A stretch of 64,000 bases of DNA from Telluria mixta. Its GTDB lineage: Bacteria; Pseudomonadota; Gammaproteobacteria; Burkholderiales; Burkholderiaceae_D. Where the stretch lies: contig NZ_CP119520.1 in the NCBI RefSeq assembly GCF_029223865.1, positions 558,001 through 622,000 on the forward strand, written 5' to 3'. The translations under genes and the position numbers were made by a program. Under the pieces are notes generated by a model. That model was not told where the DNA came from. It was given only the letters and a program-made list of their open reading frames with translations, and searched no databases. Below, in pieces: positions 48,721 to 56,654 of the stretch. The stretch's first letter is position 1. Every line of letters starts with the position of its first letter.

Positions 48721-49132
48721 ATTGCGGGTGCCGCGTCTCGATCATCCAGTGCAGGCCATAGCGGTCGATGACGGCACCGAACGCATCCGCCCACGCCGTC
48801 GGGCGCAACGGGACGCGCACGTCGCCGCCCTCGCCCAGCGCCTGCAGGATGCGGGCCGCCTCGTCCGCGCTGTCGACGTGCAGATTCATCGAGAAGCCCG
48901 CGAACGCCGGCGCCTGATCGGGGTGATGGCCTTCGGAGAAATAGACTGTCGACTCGCCGATGCGCAGGCCGGCGCGGATGATCTTGCCGGGACTGCCGGG
49001 CGCGAGGAACTGTGGTTGTGAATCGGGAATCGCCGTCAGCTGGAACAGCACGTCGGCGTGGAGGACGTCACGGTAGAAGGAAATGGCTTCGGCGCACAGG
49101 CCGGGAAAATAGATCGTTGGAATCGCTTGCAT
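48719..49132 (-). CDS. VOC-superfamily (PhnB/glyoxalase-like) protein
   Basis: A 137-residue protein with the paired beta-alpha-beta-beta-beta fold of the PhnB/3-demethylubiquinone-like group: IPTIYFPGLCAEAISFYRDV at the N-terminus, FSMNLHVDSADEAARILQAL in the middle and the ending FGAVIDRYGLHWMIE. Members may be metalloenzymes or binding proteins; the reaction here is unknown. The ATG at 49132 has no Shine-Dalgarno of its own; a short upstream frame with a strong one overlaps its start. Confidence 0.8.
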   Translation of the reverse strand: MQAIPTIYFPGLCAEAISFYRDVLHADVLFQLTAIPDSQPQFLAPGSPGKIIRAGLRIGESTVYFSEGHHPDQAPAFAGFSMNLHVDSADEAARILQALGEGGDVRVPLRPTAWADAFGAVIDRYGLHWMIETRHPQ

Positions 49133-49181
49133 AAAAGTCGCTGGTTCGGTGAAGGGAATGGCCCAGGGATGCGTAGTGCAC
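49068..49181 (-). CDS. Possible 37-residue upstream frame overlapping the VOC gene start
   Basis: A GTG at 49179-49181 lies five bases after a strong AGGAGG (49187-49192). The frame (VHYASLGHSLHRTSDF...) is +1 relative to the VOC gene, covers its ATG and stops at 49068, inside it. It may be a translated leader that delivers ribosomes to the VOC start, or a chance frame. The peptide resembles nothing I know. Confidence 0.3.
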   Translation of the reverse strand: MHYASLGHSLHRTSDFYASDSNDLFSRPVRRSHFLLP

Positions 49182-49332
49182 GATGTCCTCCTTTCTTTTG
49201 TTGTTGGCGCGTCAAGAATAACAGAAGGCCGCTCCCGCGCGAACGGGAACGGCCCGGTATTTCACCTGCCGGGGCCGCCTTGAAGGCAGCCCACGGATGA
49301 GTGATCGGTTAGCGATGACGCCGGCGCGCATC

Positions 49333-49500
49333 TCATGGCGGAGGCCGCATATTGTGTTCGCGCCAGGCGTTCACGCCGTAATGGTGGTTGCGGTAGCGGA
49401 CAGGCACATTGCGGCTGCGGCGGATCTCGTGGATGGCGGCGGAGGCGGCGCTCAGCAGCGCAGCAAGCTTCGTGGACATGGCGAGATGGTTCTTGCTCAT
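49333..49500 (-). CDS. Small basic protein of 55 residues
   Basis: An ATG at 49498-49500 with an ideal AGGAGG five bases before it opens a 55-codon frame ending at TGA 49333-49335. The product has an Ala-rich amphipathic helix (about residues 7-27, MSTKLAALLSAASAAIHEIR) and an Arg/His/Asn-rich tail (VPVRYRNHHYGVNAWREHNM). No known domain is recognised. The ribosome site and clean frame are the evidence; conservation would decide. Confidence 0.55.
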   Translation of the reverse strand: MSKNHLAMSTKLAALLSAASAAIHEIRRSRNVPVRYRNHHYGVNAWREHNMRPPP

Positions 49501-49668
49501 AGACCCTCCTGGTTGTCATTGCCTGGACTCCAGTAGACCATCGGACTGAGCCGTCACTCCGTACGTTGCATCACGAAAGCATGCAGATGGCATTAACCTG
49601 GAGCATTTCGACGCGATAGGACTTTTCGCGGATAATGACGGTCTATCCAGTTTTGAAGTAGCACCGCC

Positions 49669-50355
49669 GTGACCAAGACGCTCGCCGACCAGATCGAAGA
49701 CCTGCTGCCGCAGACCCAGTGCACCAAGTGCGGCTATCCCGCCTGCCGCCCGTACGCGGAAGCGATCGCGCGCGGCGAGGCCGAGATCAACCAGTGCCCG
49801 CCCGGCGGCATGGAAGGCGTCGCACGGCTGGCACGGGTCACCGGCCGGCCCGTCATCCCGATCAACCCGGCCAACGGCGTCGAGCGTCCGCGTCCCGTCG
49901 CGTTCATCGACGAAAGCCTGTGCATCGGCTGCACCTTGTGCATCCAGGCGTGCCCCGTCGATGCGATCCTCGGCGCCGCCAAGCAGATGCACACGATCAT
50001 CCCGAGCCTGTGCACGGGCTGCGATTTGTGCGTGGCGCCCTGCCCCGTCGACTGCATCGCGATGATTCCGCGCACCGACGATCCGGCCAGCGAGCCGACC
50101 GGCTGGGCCGCATGGTCGCAGGAACAGGCGGACGCCGCGCGCGCGCGCCACGACTTCCGCACGGAGCGCCTGCGCCGCGAGAAGGAAGAAAACGATGCGC
50201 GCCTGGCCGCCAAGGCGCTGGAAAAGATGCGCGCGGTGACGGCGGAACAAACGAATACGGCGGAAGAGCTGGCGGAAAAAGAACGCAAGCGCGCGATCAT
50301 CGCCGCCGCCATCGAGCGCGCGAAGCAGAAGGCCGCCTCGGACAAGAAAGACTGA
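49669..50355 (+). CDS. rsxB: RnfB-like iron-sulfur electron-transfer protein
   Basis: A 228-residue protein. An Fe-S domain near the N-terminus ([16 protein letters not shown] near residue 18, with NQCPPGG) is followed by two ferredoxin [4Fe-4S] motifs ([16 protein letters not shown] near residue 85 and [16 protein letters not shown] near residue 115), then a charged coiled-coil tail. The N-terminal membrane helix of classic RnfB is missing and no other rnf/rsx genes are near. Betaproteobacteria often carry such an orphan copy beside nth. Start is a GTG at 49669 without a strong ribosome site. Confidence 0.87.
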   Translation: MTKTLADQIEDLLPQTQCTKCGYPACRPYAEAIARGEAEINQCPPGGMEGVARLARVTGRPVIPINPANGVERPRPVAFIDESLCIGCTLCIQACPVDAILGAAKQMHTIIPSLCTGCDLCVAPCPVDCIAMIPRTDDPASEPTGWAAWSQEQADAARARHDFRTERLRREKEENDARLAAKALEKMRAVTAEQTNTAEELAEKERKRAIIAAAIERAKQKAASDKKD

Positions 50356-50362
50356 AACATCG

Positions 50363-51010
50363 ATGAATCCCGCCAAACGCCTCGAGATCTTCACGCGCTT
50401 TCGCAACGCCAATCCGCATCCCACCACCGAACTCGAATACACGACGCCGTTCGAACTGCTGATCGCCGTGCTGCTGTCCGCGCAGTCGACGGACGTCGGC
50501 GTCAACAAGGCCACGCGCCGCCTGTACCCGGTGGCGAACACGCCGCAGGCGATCCTCGACCTGGGCCTGGACGAACTCAAGACCTATATCTCGACGATCG
50601 GCCTGTACAACAACAAGGCGAAGAACGTCATCGCCACGTGCGAGATCCTCGTGAACCAGTACGGCGGCGAAGTGCCGCGCTCGCGCGAGGCGCTGGAAGC
50701 CCTGCCCGGCGTGGGCCGCAAGACGGCGAACGTCGTGCTGAACACGGCGTTCGGCGAACCGACGATGGCCGTCGACACGCACATCTTCCGCGTCGCGAAC
50801 CGCACGAAGATCGCACCGGGCAAGAACGTCGACGAAGTGGAGATGAAGCTCCTGAAATTCGTGCCGAAGGACTTCCTGCACGACGCCCATCACTGGCTGA
50901 TCCTGCACGGCCGCTACACGTGCGTGGCGCGCACGCCCAAGTGCTGGAACTGCATCATCAACGACCTGTGCGAGTACAAGGACAAGACGCCGGCGCCGAA
51001 GGACGCGTGA
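50363..51010 (+). CDS. nth: Endonuclease III
   Basis: Base-excision repair glycosylase and AP lyase for oxidised pyrimidines. The 215 residues hold the helix-hairpin-helix LPGVGRKTANVVLN near residue 113 with the catalytic lysine in GVGRKTAN, the catalytic aspartate in VDTHIFRVANR near residue 138, and the [4Fe-4S] cysteines in CVARTPKCWNCIINDLC near residue 190. It starts seven bases after the rnfB-like stop, so the two genes are one operon. Confidence 0.97.
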   Translation: MNPAKRLEIFTRFRNANPHPTTELEYTTPFELLIAVLLSAQSTDVGVNKATRRLYPVANTPQAILDLGLDELKTYISTIGLYNNKAKNVIATCEILVNQYGGEVPRSREALEALPGVGRKTANVVLNTAFGEPTMAVDTHIFRVANRTKIAPGKNVDEVEMKLLKFVPKDFLHDAHHWLILHGRYTCVARTPKCWNCIINDLCEYKDKTPAPKDA

Positions 51011-51028
51011 GCGACGCCGGTCTTCCCG

Positions 51029-51385
51029 TCAGATGACCCGGCGCGGCGCCGCCGTCAGCGGATCGCCGCTGTTCGGCGTGCCCGTCGGCTCGATCAGCAG
51101 GATGTGCGCTTCTCCCTGCGCGCGCGGCCGGTGGCGCATGCCTTTGGGGACGACGAACATCTGGCCGGGCTGCAGCGTCACCGTTGAACCATCCTCGAGG
51201 TCGATCTCGACGCAACCCTGCAGCACGAGGAAGAAGTCGTCGGTGTCGTCGTGGACATGCAAGTGGTACTCGCCGCGCAGCTTCGCGACCATCACGTCGT
51301 GACCGTTGAACAAGGCGACCGTGCGGGGTTGAAAGGCTTCCGTGAAGGTGGCCAGCCTGGCGGCCAGATCGATTGCAGCGTGCAT
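51029..51385 (-). CDS. Small cupin-domain protein
   Basis: A 118-residue single cupin. Motif 1 appears as GEYHLHVHDDTDDFFLVLQG (residues about 45-64), with two metal-type histidines and acidic residues; motif 2 as LQPGQMFVVPKGMRHRPRA. It may bind a metal or small ligand. GGAG five bases before the ATG at 51385 supports this start over longer in-frame starts. It is divergent from an AraC-type regulator, with only 64 bases between the starts, so regulator and cupin are probably linked. Confidence 0.82.
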   Translation of the reverse strand: MHAAIDLAARLATFTEAFQPRTVALFNGHDVMVAKLRGEYHLHVHDDTDDFFLVLQGCVEIDLEDGSTVTLQPGQMFVVPKGMRHRPRAQGEAHILLIEPTGTPNSGDPLTAAPRRVI

Positions 51386-51449
51386 GATGTCTCCGATGAA
51401 AACCGCATTGTGAAGGGCCGCCGGACCGTGGGTCTTGTACAATCGTTGC

Positions 51450-52259
51450 ATGAACCAGGCCATCTTCGGAGAGCTCGCCAACGGCGTGACGCTCATGCGG
51501 GCGGACTTTTCCGACCACGCATCCGAGCGCCACAGCCACGATTGCTTCGCGATCGGCGCCACGACGTACGGCATCCAGCGGTTCCGCTGCAAGGGCACGC
51601 AGTACGACAGCCGGCCCGGCGATCTGGTCCTGTTCAACCCCGACGACGACCATGACGGCTGCCGCGGGACGGCGGACGGATTCCGCTACACGATGTGGTA
51701 CGTCCCCGATGCATTCGTCGCCAGTTGCTTGGACGGCAGCCGGTATTTTTCCAGCCCTCACGCGACCGACCGCCAGCTGGCCGAGACATTCGGCGCATTG
51801 TCCGCCAGTCTGGCGCAGACGCCGGCCGAATCGCTGCGCGCGGAATCGCTGATGCGCGCTTTCCTGGGCACGATGCTGGCGCGGCACGGCGCGCGGCCGC
51901 AGTCCCTGCCGTCGCTCGCCGCCGGTGCTGCCACGCTGGCCCGGGTGAAGGACTACATCCGCACGTACTACGCGCGCGACATCACCGTGTCGGACCTGGC
52001 CAATGTCGCCGGCCTGTCGCGCGCGCACCTGACCCGCGCGTTCACCGCCGCGTACCACGTGCCGCCCCACGTGTACCTCAACACCGTCCGGATCGCGCAG
52101 GCGCAAGCGCTGATCCGTCTCGGCACGCCGCTCGCCGCCGTCGCGCTGGAATGCGGCTTCGCGGACCAGAGCCATTTGACGCGGCGCTTCAAGGGCAGCG
52201 TGGGCGTGACGCCGTCGGCCTGGCACAAGATGCAGCGCGCCGCCCCGTTCACTTCGTGA
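51450..52259 (+). CDS. AraC-family transcriptional regulator
   Basis: A 269-residue regulator. The N-terminal part is a cupin-like sensing domain (RADFSDHASERHSHDCFAIG, SRPGDLVLFNPDDDHDG); the C-terminal 100 residues hold two helix-turn-helices, the first in ITVSDLANVAGLSRAHLTRA, the second in LAAVALECGFADQSHLTRRF with the AraC signature end. It is divergent from the cupin gene and likely controls it. The ATG at 51450 is chosen over a TTG at 51435. Its 3' end overlaps the converging membrane-protein gene by 11 bases. Confidence 0.9.
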   Translation: MNQAIFGELANGVTLMRADFSDHASERHSHDCFAIGATTYGIQRFRCKGTQYDSRPGDLVLFNPDDDHDGCRGTADGFRYTMWYVPDAFVASCLDGSRYFSSPHATDRQLAETFGALSASLAQTPAESLRAESLMRAFLGTMLARHGARPQSLPSLAAGAATLARVKDYIRTYYARDITVSDLANVAGLSRAHLTRAFTAAYHVPPHVYLNTVRIAQAQALIRLGTPLAAVALECGFADQSHLTRRFKGSVGVTPSAWHKMQRAAPFTS

Positions 52260-53670
52260 GGACCAGCGAAAAGAAGATGCGCGTGGGCCCGTTCGACAGC
52301 TTGAAGAACAGCTTGTTGCGGCCTTTCCTGAAGTGCACCACGCGCTTGCCTTCGTTCAGGTTGTAGTCGCGCACAAAGGTGTTCCTCGTCTCGTAGACGC
52401 GGCCGAAGAACGAGTCCTTATTGACGTTCCCGCCTTCCCAGACCAGCCGGTCGTTCAGCCACAGCTGCACATCGTCGTCCGCGCCCACCCAGATCGTCAG
52501 GTCCTGCTCCGCGTCGAGCATCAACTCCGTATAGCCGTAGTACACGGCGTCTTCCGCGTGCACGGGCGGCTCCAGCGGATAGCGGGCCATGTCGACGTAG
52601 TCCCATTTGACGAGGCGTCCGCCCTTGCCCCGATAGGCGGCGTCCAGCACGACACCCTGCTCGGGCGGATGGCGGTAATTGGCAAACAGCCCTGCGCCGT
52701 GCCGCCCGGCGAACGGGCCGATCAGGTACCAGCGGTTGACCCACACGCGGTTCGCATAGGTACCGCCCGGGCCGATCATCCTGCCCGTTCCCTTGACCAT
52801 GCTGGCAGCATCGACGGTGGGAATGTGCGCGACGCCGCCGCCGAACATGGTGCCCGCGCCCCCGATGTAGGCCTGCGTCGCGCGATCCGGCAGGTCGGGA
52901 TTCCTGAACGCGGCGATCCGGTCCAGCATCGTGCGGCCCACGCCGCCGGTGTTTCCGCTCCCCAGGCCTTGGCCGCTCCGGCCGTTGCCGGCGCCGTCGC
53001 CTTTGCCATTGCCTTTACCGTCGCCTTTACCGTTGCCGGTACCACTCTGCGTCCCGCTCGCCGCGTCGGCCGCGACCTGCACGCCGTTCTGCTGCTGTTC
53101 CAGCTGATTGCGGCGCTCTTCCAGCGCGACGCGCGCCTTCGCTTCGAGCTGTTCGATCTGCGCCGCCGCTTCGGCAGCGGTCTGCGGTTCGGCGGCAGGC
53201 GGTTCCTCCGCCCTTGCCTTCTCCGCAACCTGTTCCAGTGCCTTGTCCTTCGGGATGTCGAGCAGCTTTGCGAGCTGTTCGGCCTTGGTGTCGCGCTCGA
53301 TCTCGTCGATCTTGCGCGACAAGTCCTTCGCCTGCTTCAGCAATTCTTCCGGCGCCTTCGGCTGCGCGCTGAACTGCACCTCGTCTTCCTTGTTCTCGGC
53401 CGGATGCGCGGCGGCGCTTTGTTCGAGCAGGGACTTGATCCGCTCCATATCGTGCACGCGCTTTTCGAGACGGGCCTGCGCCGTCAGCCGTGCGCCCGAT
53501 TCGACCTGCCGCTGCTGCCGCTCGCGCTGGGCGAGCTCGATGCGCTGGCTGCCCAGGTGATACAGCGCGACGAGCGGCACCGCATGCAGCACGAGCGACA
53601 TTACGATGAACGGGTGCCGCCGAATCAGGCCGAACGGCGGGGCGAACCTCGGGGCATCGTCGATGAACAT
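52249..53670 (-). CDS. TonB-position membrane protein with coiled coil and C-terminal beta-sandwich
   Basis: A 473-residue protein of no family I can name. It has a short cytoplasmic N-terminus, one membrane helix near residues 22-41 (FIVMSLVLHAVPLVALYHLG), a long coiled coil (about residues 45-205, rich in Glu/Gln/Ala/Lys), a Gly/Asn/Lys/Asp-repeat linker near residues 215-245 (GNGKGDGKGNGKGDGAGNGR), and a C-terminal domain of about 200 residues with WYLIGPFAG, IWVGADDDVQLWLNDRLVW and FRKGRNKLFFKLSNGP. The last pattern looks like a jelly-roll ligand-binding domain. Its ATG is two bases after the ExbD-like stop, and the gene is last in an ExbB-ExbD operon, the place where TonB would be. Confidence 0.8.
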   Translation of the reverse strand: MFIDDAPRFAPPFGLIRRHPFIVMSLVLHAVPLVALYHLGSQRIELAQRERQQRQVESGARLTAQARLEKRVHDMERIKSLLEQSAAAHPAENKEDEVQFSAQPKAPEELLKQAKDLSRKIDEIERDTKAEQLAKLLDIPKDKALEQVAEKARAEEPPAAEPQTAAEAAAQIEQLEAKARVALEERRNQLEQQQNGVQVAADAASGTQSGTGNGKGDGKGNGKGDGAGNGRSGQGLGSGNTGGVGRTMLDRIAAFRNPDLPDRATQAYIGGAGTMFGGGVAHIPTVDAASMVKGTGRMIGPGGTYANRVWVNRWYLIGPFAGRHGAGLFANYRHPPEQGVVLDAAYRGKGGRLVKWDYVDMARYPLEPPVHAEDAVYYGYTELMLDAEQDLTIWVGADDDVQLWLNDRLVWEGGNVNKDSFFGRVYETRNTFVRDYNLNEGKRVVHFRKGRNKLFFKLSNGPTRIFFSLVLTK

Positions 53671-53672
53671 CG

Positions 53673-54092
53673 TCAGCGCGTGTGCATCGACACGTGGGTG
53701 AGCCCCTCGAACTGGCACAGTTCGAGCACGTGCACGATGTCCTGGTAGCGCGCGGACTGGTCGCCGTCGATGCGCACCGGCCGCGTCGGATCGCGCGCCG
53801 CCTCGCGCTTGAGCAGGTCGTGCAGGGCTTGCGTCGATACTTCCTTGCGGTCGATGTAAAGCGAGCCTCCGGCATCGACGCCGATGACCAGCGGCGCCGG
53901 CGCGGCCGTCGCCCGATCGAGGCTGACCTGCGACGTCGGCAGCACGATCTTCATGTCCTTCTCCGGCTTTTCGCCGTCCGGGTGCCGGAACGACGTCGCC
54001 ACCATGAAGTACATCAGCAGGAAGAAGATGCAGTCGATCAGCGCGATCAGGCCGATCTCGGGCTGCTCGTCGTCGCCGAGGTCAATGCGCAT
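53673..54092 (-). CDS. ExbD/TolR-like proton-channel subunit
   Basis: A 139-residue protein with one membrane helix near residues 15-33 (IALIDCIFFLLMYFMVATSF); the aspartate in LIDCIFF is the proton-carrying residue of ExbD/TolR. The periplasmic C-terminal part follows (DAGGSLYIDRKEVSTQALHD). With the ExbB-like protein it would convert proton motive force into movement of a partner. It overlaps the ExbB-like gene by 11 bases and precedes the third gene by two bases, a tight operon. Confidence 0.9.
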   Translation of the reverse strand: MRIDLGDDEQPEIGLIALIDCIFFLLMYFMVATSFRHPDGEKPEKDMKIVLPTSQVSLDRATAAPAPLVIGVDAGGSLYIDRKEVSTQALHDLLKREAARDPTRPVRIDGDQSARYQDIVHVLELCQFEGLTHVSMHTR

Positions 54093-54783
54093 GGACGACC
54101 TCCAGCGTGCGCGCCGGCATGCCGTCCAGCACGCGGTTCAGCTGGCGCTCCAGCGCGATGCCGATGCCGACCATGCGGTTGCGGAAGACGTGGTGCATGG
54201 CCAGCGACGGCAGCGCCACCGACAGGCCGGCCGCCGTGTTGACGAGGGCCTTGGAGATGCCGCCCGCCAGCAGGGTTGGATCGCCCATGCCGTTGAAGGC
54301 GATGACGTGGAAGGATTCGATCATGCCGATCACGGTGCCCAGCAGGCCGACGATCGGTGCGACCGTCGCAACGACGTTCAGCGCATATGCCTTTTGCTGC
54401 TGCAGCCGCAGTTCGACGCCCGCCATCTCCGCCACGCGCGCCGCCAGTTTTTCGGCCGGCAGGTGGCGCTGTTCGACCATCCAGCCGAGGATGCGCGCAA
54501 GGCTGCTGTCGCCATCGGCCACGCGTTCGCGCAACTGGTCGAAGCGTCCCGCGCGCCACAGCGTCTCGGCTTCCGCGGCCAACTCCGCCGGCGCCACCTT
54601 CGCGATGCGGAAGTTGACGAGCCGCTCGAACGTCACGGCCAGCGCCAGCACGGACAGCGCGCCGATCGCGACGATGCCCATGCCGCCGTGAAGCAGTTCG
54701 GAAGCGATGTTCAGGCCCTGCGCGCTGGCCGGGAGCGCGGGGAGAAGCAGGCCAAACAGGCCGAGGCGCGGCAATCGGGACAT
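54082..54783 (-). CDS. ExbB/TolQ/MotA-family proton-channel subunit
   Basis: A 233-residue three-helix protein. A signal-like hydrophobic N-terminus (residues 1-22, ALPASA), then helices near residues 35-52, 135-155 (VVATVAPIVGLLGTVIGMIE) and 175-198 (GISKALVNTAAGLSVALPSL). The last two contain the channel-lining Gly, Thr and Ala pattern of ExbB/TolQ. It is the first gene of the operon with an ExbD-like and a beta-sandwich protein. Confidence 0.9.
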   Translation of the reverse strand: MSRLPRLGLFGLLLPALPASAQGLNIASELLHGGMGIVAIGALSVLALAVTFERLVNFRIAKVAPAELAAEAETLWRAGRFDQLRERVADGDSSLARILGWMVEQRHLPAEKLAARVAEMAGVELRLQQQKAYALNVVATVAPIVGLLGTVIGMIESFHVIAFNGMGDPTLLAGGISKALVNTAAGLSVALPSLAMHHVFRNRMVGIGIALERQLNRVLDGMPARTLEVVHAH

Positions 54784-54914
54784 CGTCTTCCTTTCATTGG
54801 AAACAACGGATCATGCACGAATGTAGCACAGGTGATTCTTTGTTTGGAAACTATATTACGCATTAAGCGCAATGAAAATTACCAGAATGTAGCAATAAAA
54901 AATGCCATGCGCAT

Positions 54915-54937
54915 GAAAAAAGGCGCCGAAGCGCCTT
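54915..54937 (-). terminator. Terminator after the GtrA gene
   Basis: On the minus strand AAGGCGC-TTCG-GCGCCTT (54920-54937) runs into a T-run. It separates the pentose-lipid operon from the ExbB-ExbD operon, so these are distinct transcripts. Confidence 0.85.
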
Positions 54938-54957
54938 GGTATCCGCCGCGGTCCCGT

Positions 54958-55368
54958 TCAGCGAAAACTGAAATGCTTGTGCCCCAGATAGCTGGTGAAC
55001 ACGGGCACGACGACGCCAACGCCATGCGCGATCTCGCGCGCGAACGCCGTGATGCCCAGCGCCGGCAGCACCCATTTCACGAGCAGCATGCTGATCGCCC
55101 ACGTCTGCGCGACGGCGACGACGTTCACGAGGATGAACCAGCCGGCCGCATGGTGCGTGGCCTGCTGGCTCTCGCGGAACACGAACAGCTTCGCCAGCAC
55201 GAACGCCGTGATCATGCCCGTGATGTACGCGCAGATGACGGCCGACGAAAACGGCATCGCGCGGTTGTACAGGATGCGCGAGCCGAAGTTGACGGCGGCC
55301 GCGAAGCCGCCCGTCAGCAAAAACACCAGGAACTGGCGCGAGGCGAAGGTGGACGCGACGCCGCTCAC
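54958..55368 (-). CDS. GtrA-family membrane protein
   Basis: A 136-residue four-helix membrane protein ([60 protein letters not shown], and a last helix before [11 protein letters not shown]). GtrA proteins are thought to help move lipid-linked sugars across the inner membrane. Translation is likely from a GTG at 55366-55368 that overlaps the TGA of the flavoprotein gene by four bases (GTGA). It is the last gene of the operon. Confidence 0.88.
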   Translation of the reverse strand: MSGVASTFASRQFLVFLLTGGFAAAVNFGSRILYNRAMPFSSAVICAYITGMITAFVLAKLFVFRESQQATHHAAGWFILVNVVAVAQTWAISMLLVKWVLPALGITAFAREIAHGVGVVVPVFTSYLGHKHFSFR

Positions 55369-56654
55369 GCCCCGGCCTCGCGCGCCATCTTGCGGCCGAA
55401 GTCGATGCTCTCCGAGATGCCGCGGTCTTCCGGATAGTAGTACGACGTGTCCGCGACCCACAGCCCGCCCACCGGCAGCTTCGCGGGCGGCAGGCGGTCC
55501 AGGTAGCCCGGCTCGCAGATCGGCTGCGCGTAGCGGTAGCGGCTCGCGCGCATGTCGACGAAGTCCGCGTCCTTGAGCGACGGATTGATCTTCATGAGGT
55601 AGCGCTTGACCTTGTCGAGGAACGCCTGGTCGGGTTCCGCGAACTTCGGGTGCTCGCCCGGCATGTAGAACGGCACGTAGACGATGTGCTGGTCCCCCAT
55701 CGGCCGCAGGTTCGTGTATTCGACGAGGCCGGGGATGTCCATCTCCTCGTCGTTCGTGTTGAGCCAGAAGTTTTCCGTCACGGGCTTCTTCAGCTTCGCG
55801 ATCACGCACACGACGGCGATGTTCTTCTTGGAGCGGAATGCGTCGAGCGTGGCGGGCGGCAGGTCGGGCATCACGCGCGGCACGTACGGCAGCGGGATCG
55901 TGCTGATCACCTTGTCGAACGCCTCGAACTGGCCGTTCGCTTCCACGCCCTTCACTTTACCGTCCTCGATCACGACCTTCGTCGCGGGCGTCTTGAGGCG
56001 CACGATGCCGCCGTGCTTCTCGATGTCGGCGCGCATCGCTTCCAGCAGCGTCGCGGAACCGCCGTCCATGTAGCCCAGCTTTTCCTTGAACAGGTTGTAG
56101 CGCGAACGGCCGATGCGGCGGATGCGGCTCCAGATCCATGCGGCGGACAGGTTGTTGCTGTAGTCGTAGAATTTATAATCGAACAGGCGGCGCCACAGCA
56201 CTTCCCACGCTTCCGCGCCGACGGCACCCTTGATCCAGCCGCTCGCCTCCACGTGGTCCAGCGGCTTCCAGTCGTCGCGCTTGGTCGACAGGAATGCGTG
56301 CAGGCCGTAGCGGAATTTTGCCGCGAACCCCAGGCCGCGGAACTTCAGCAGCGCGACCGGATTGCCCCACTCCTGCACCTCGTTGCGGAACCAGTAGCCC
56401 ATCTTCGTCGCGACCCAGTGCATCTTCGACGACAGTCCCAGCTCGTCCAGCACTTTCAAAAAGGCGTGGTCGGAGATCGCGTGGAAGTGGTAATAGCGCT
56501 CGATCGAGGTGCCGGAAAAATCGAAGTGCGCGGCCATGCCGCCCACGCGGTCGTCCGCTTCGAACACGACGGGCTCGTGGCCGTCGCGCGCCAGTTGGTA
56601 AGCCACGGCCAGGCCCATCGGCCCCGCCCCGAGGACGGCAATACGCTGCTTCAT
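55365..56654 (-). CDS. UGM-like NAD(P)/FAD-dependent oxidoreductase
   Basis: A 429-residue flavoprotein with FAD motif [20 protein letters not shown] near residue 7, [18 protein letters not shown], a basic mid-part, and the closing [20 protein letters not shown]. The pattern is of the amine-oxidase/protoporphyrinogen-oxidase/UDP-galactopyranose-mutase superfamily. In this operon a sugar ring-contracting or lipid-oxidising role is possible but not shown. Its ATG comes directly after the TGA of the epimerase gene. Confidence 0.85.
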   Translation of the reverse strand: MKQRIAVLGAGPMGLAVAYQLARDGHEPVVFEADDRVGGMAAHFDFSGTSIERYYHFHAISDHAFLKVLDELGLSSKMHWVATKMGYWFRNEVQEWGNPVALLKFRGLGFAAKFRYGLHAFLSTKRDDWKPLDHVEASGWIKGAVGAEAWEVLWRRLFDYKFYDYSNNLSAAWIWSRIRRIGRSRYNLFKEKLGYMDGGSATLLEAMRADIEKHGGIVRLKTPATKVVIEDGKVKGVEANGQFEAFDKVISTIPLPYVPRVMPDLPPATLDAFRSKKNIAVVCVIAKLKKPVTENFWLNTNDEEMDIPGLVEYTNLRPMGDQHIVYVPFYMPGEHPKFAEPDQAFLDKVKRYLMKINPSLKDADFVDMRASRYRYAQPICEPGYLDRLPPAKLPVGGLWVADTSYYYPEDRGISESIDFGRKMAREAGA

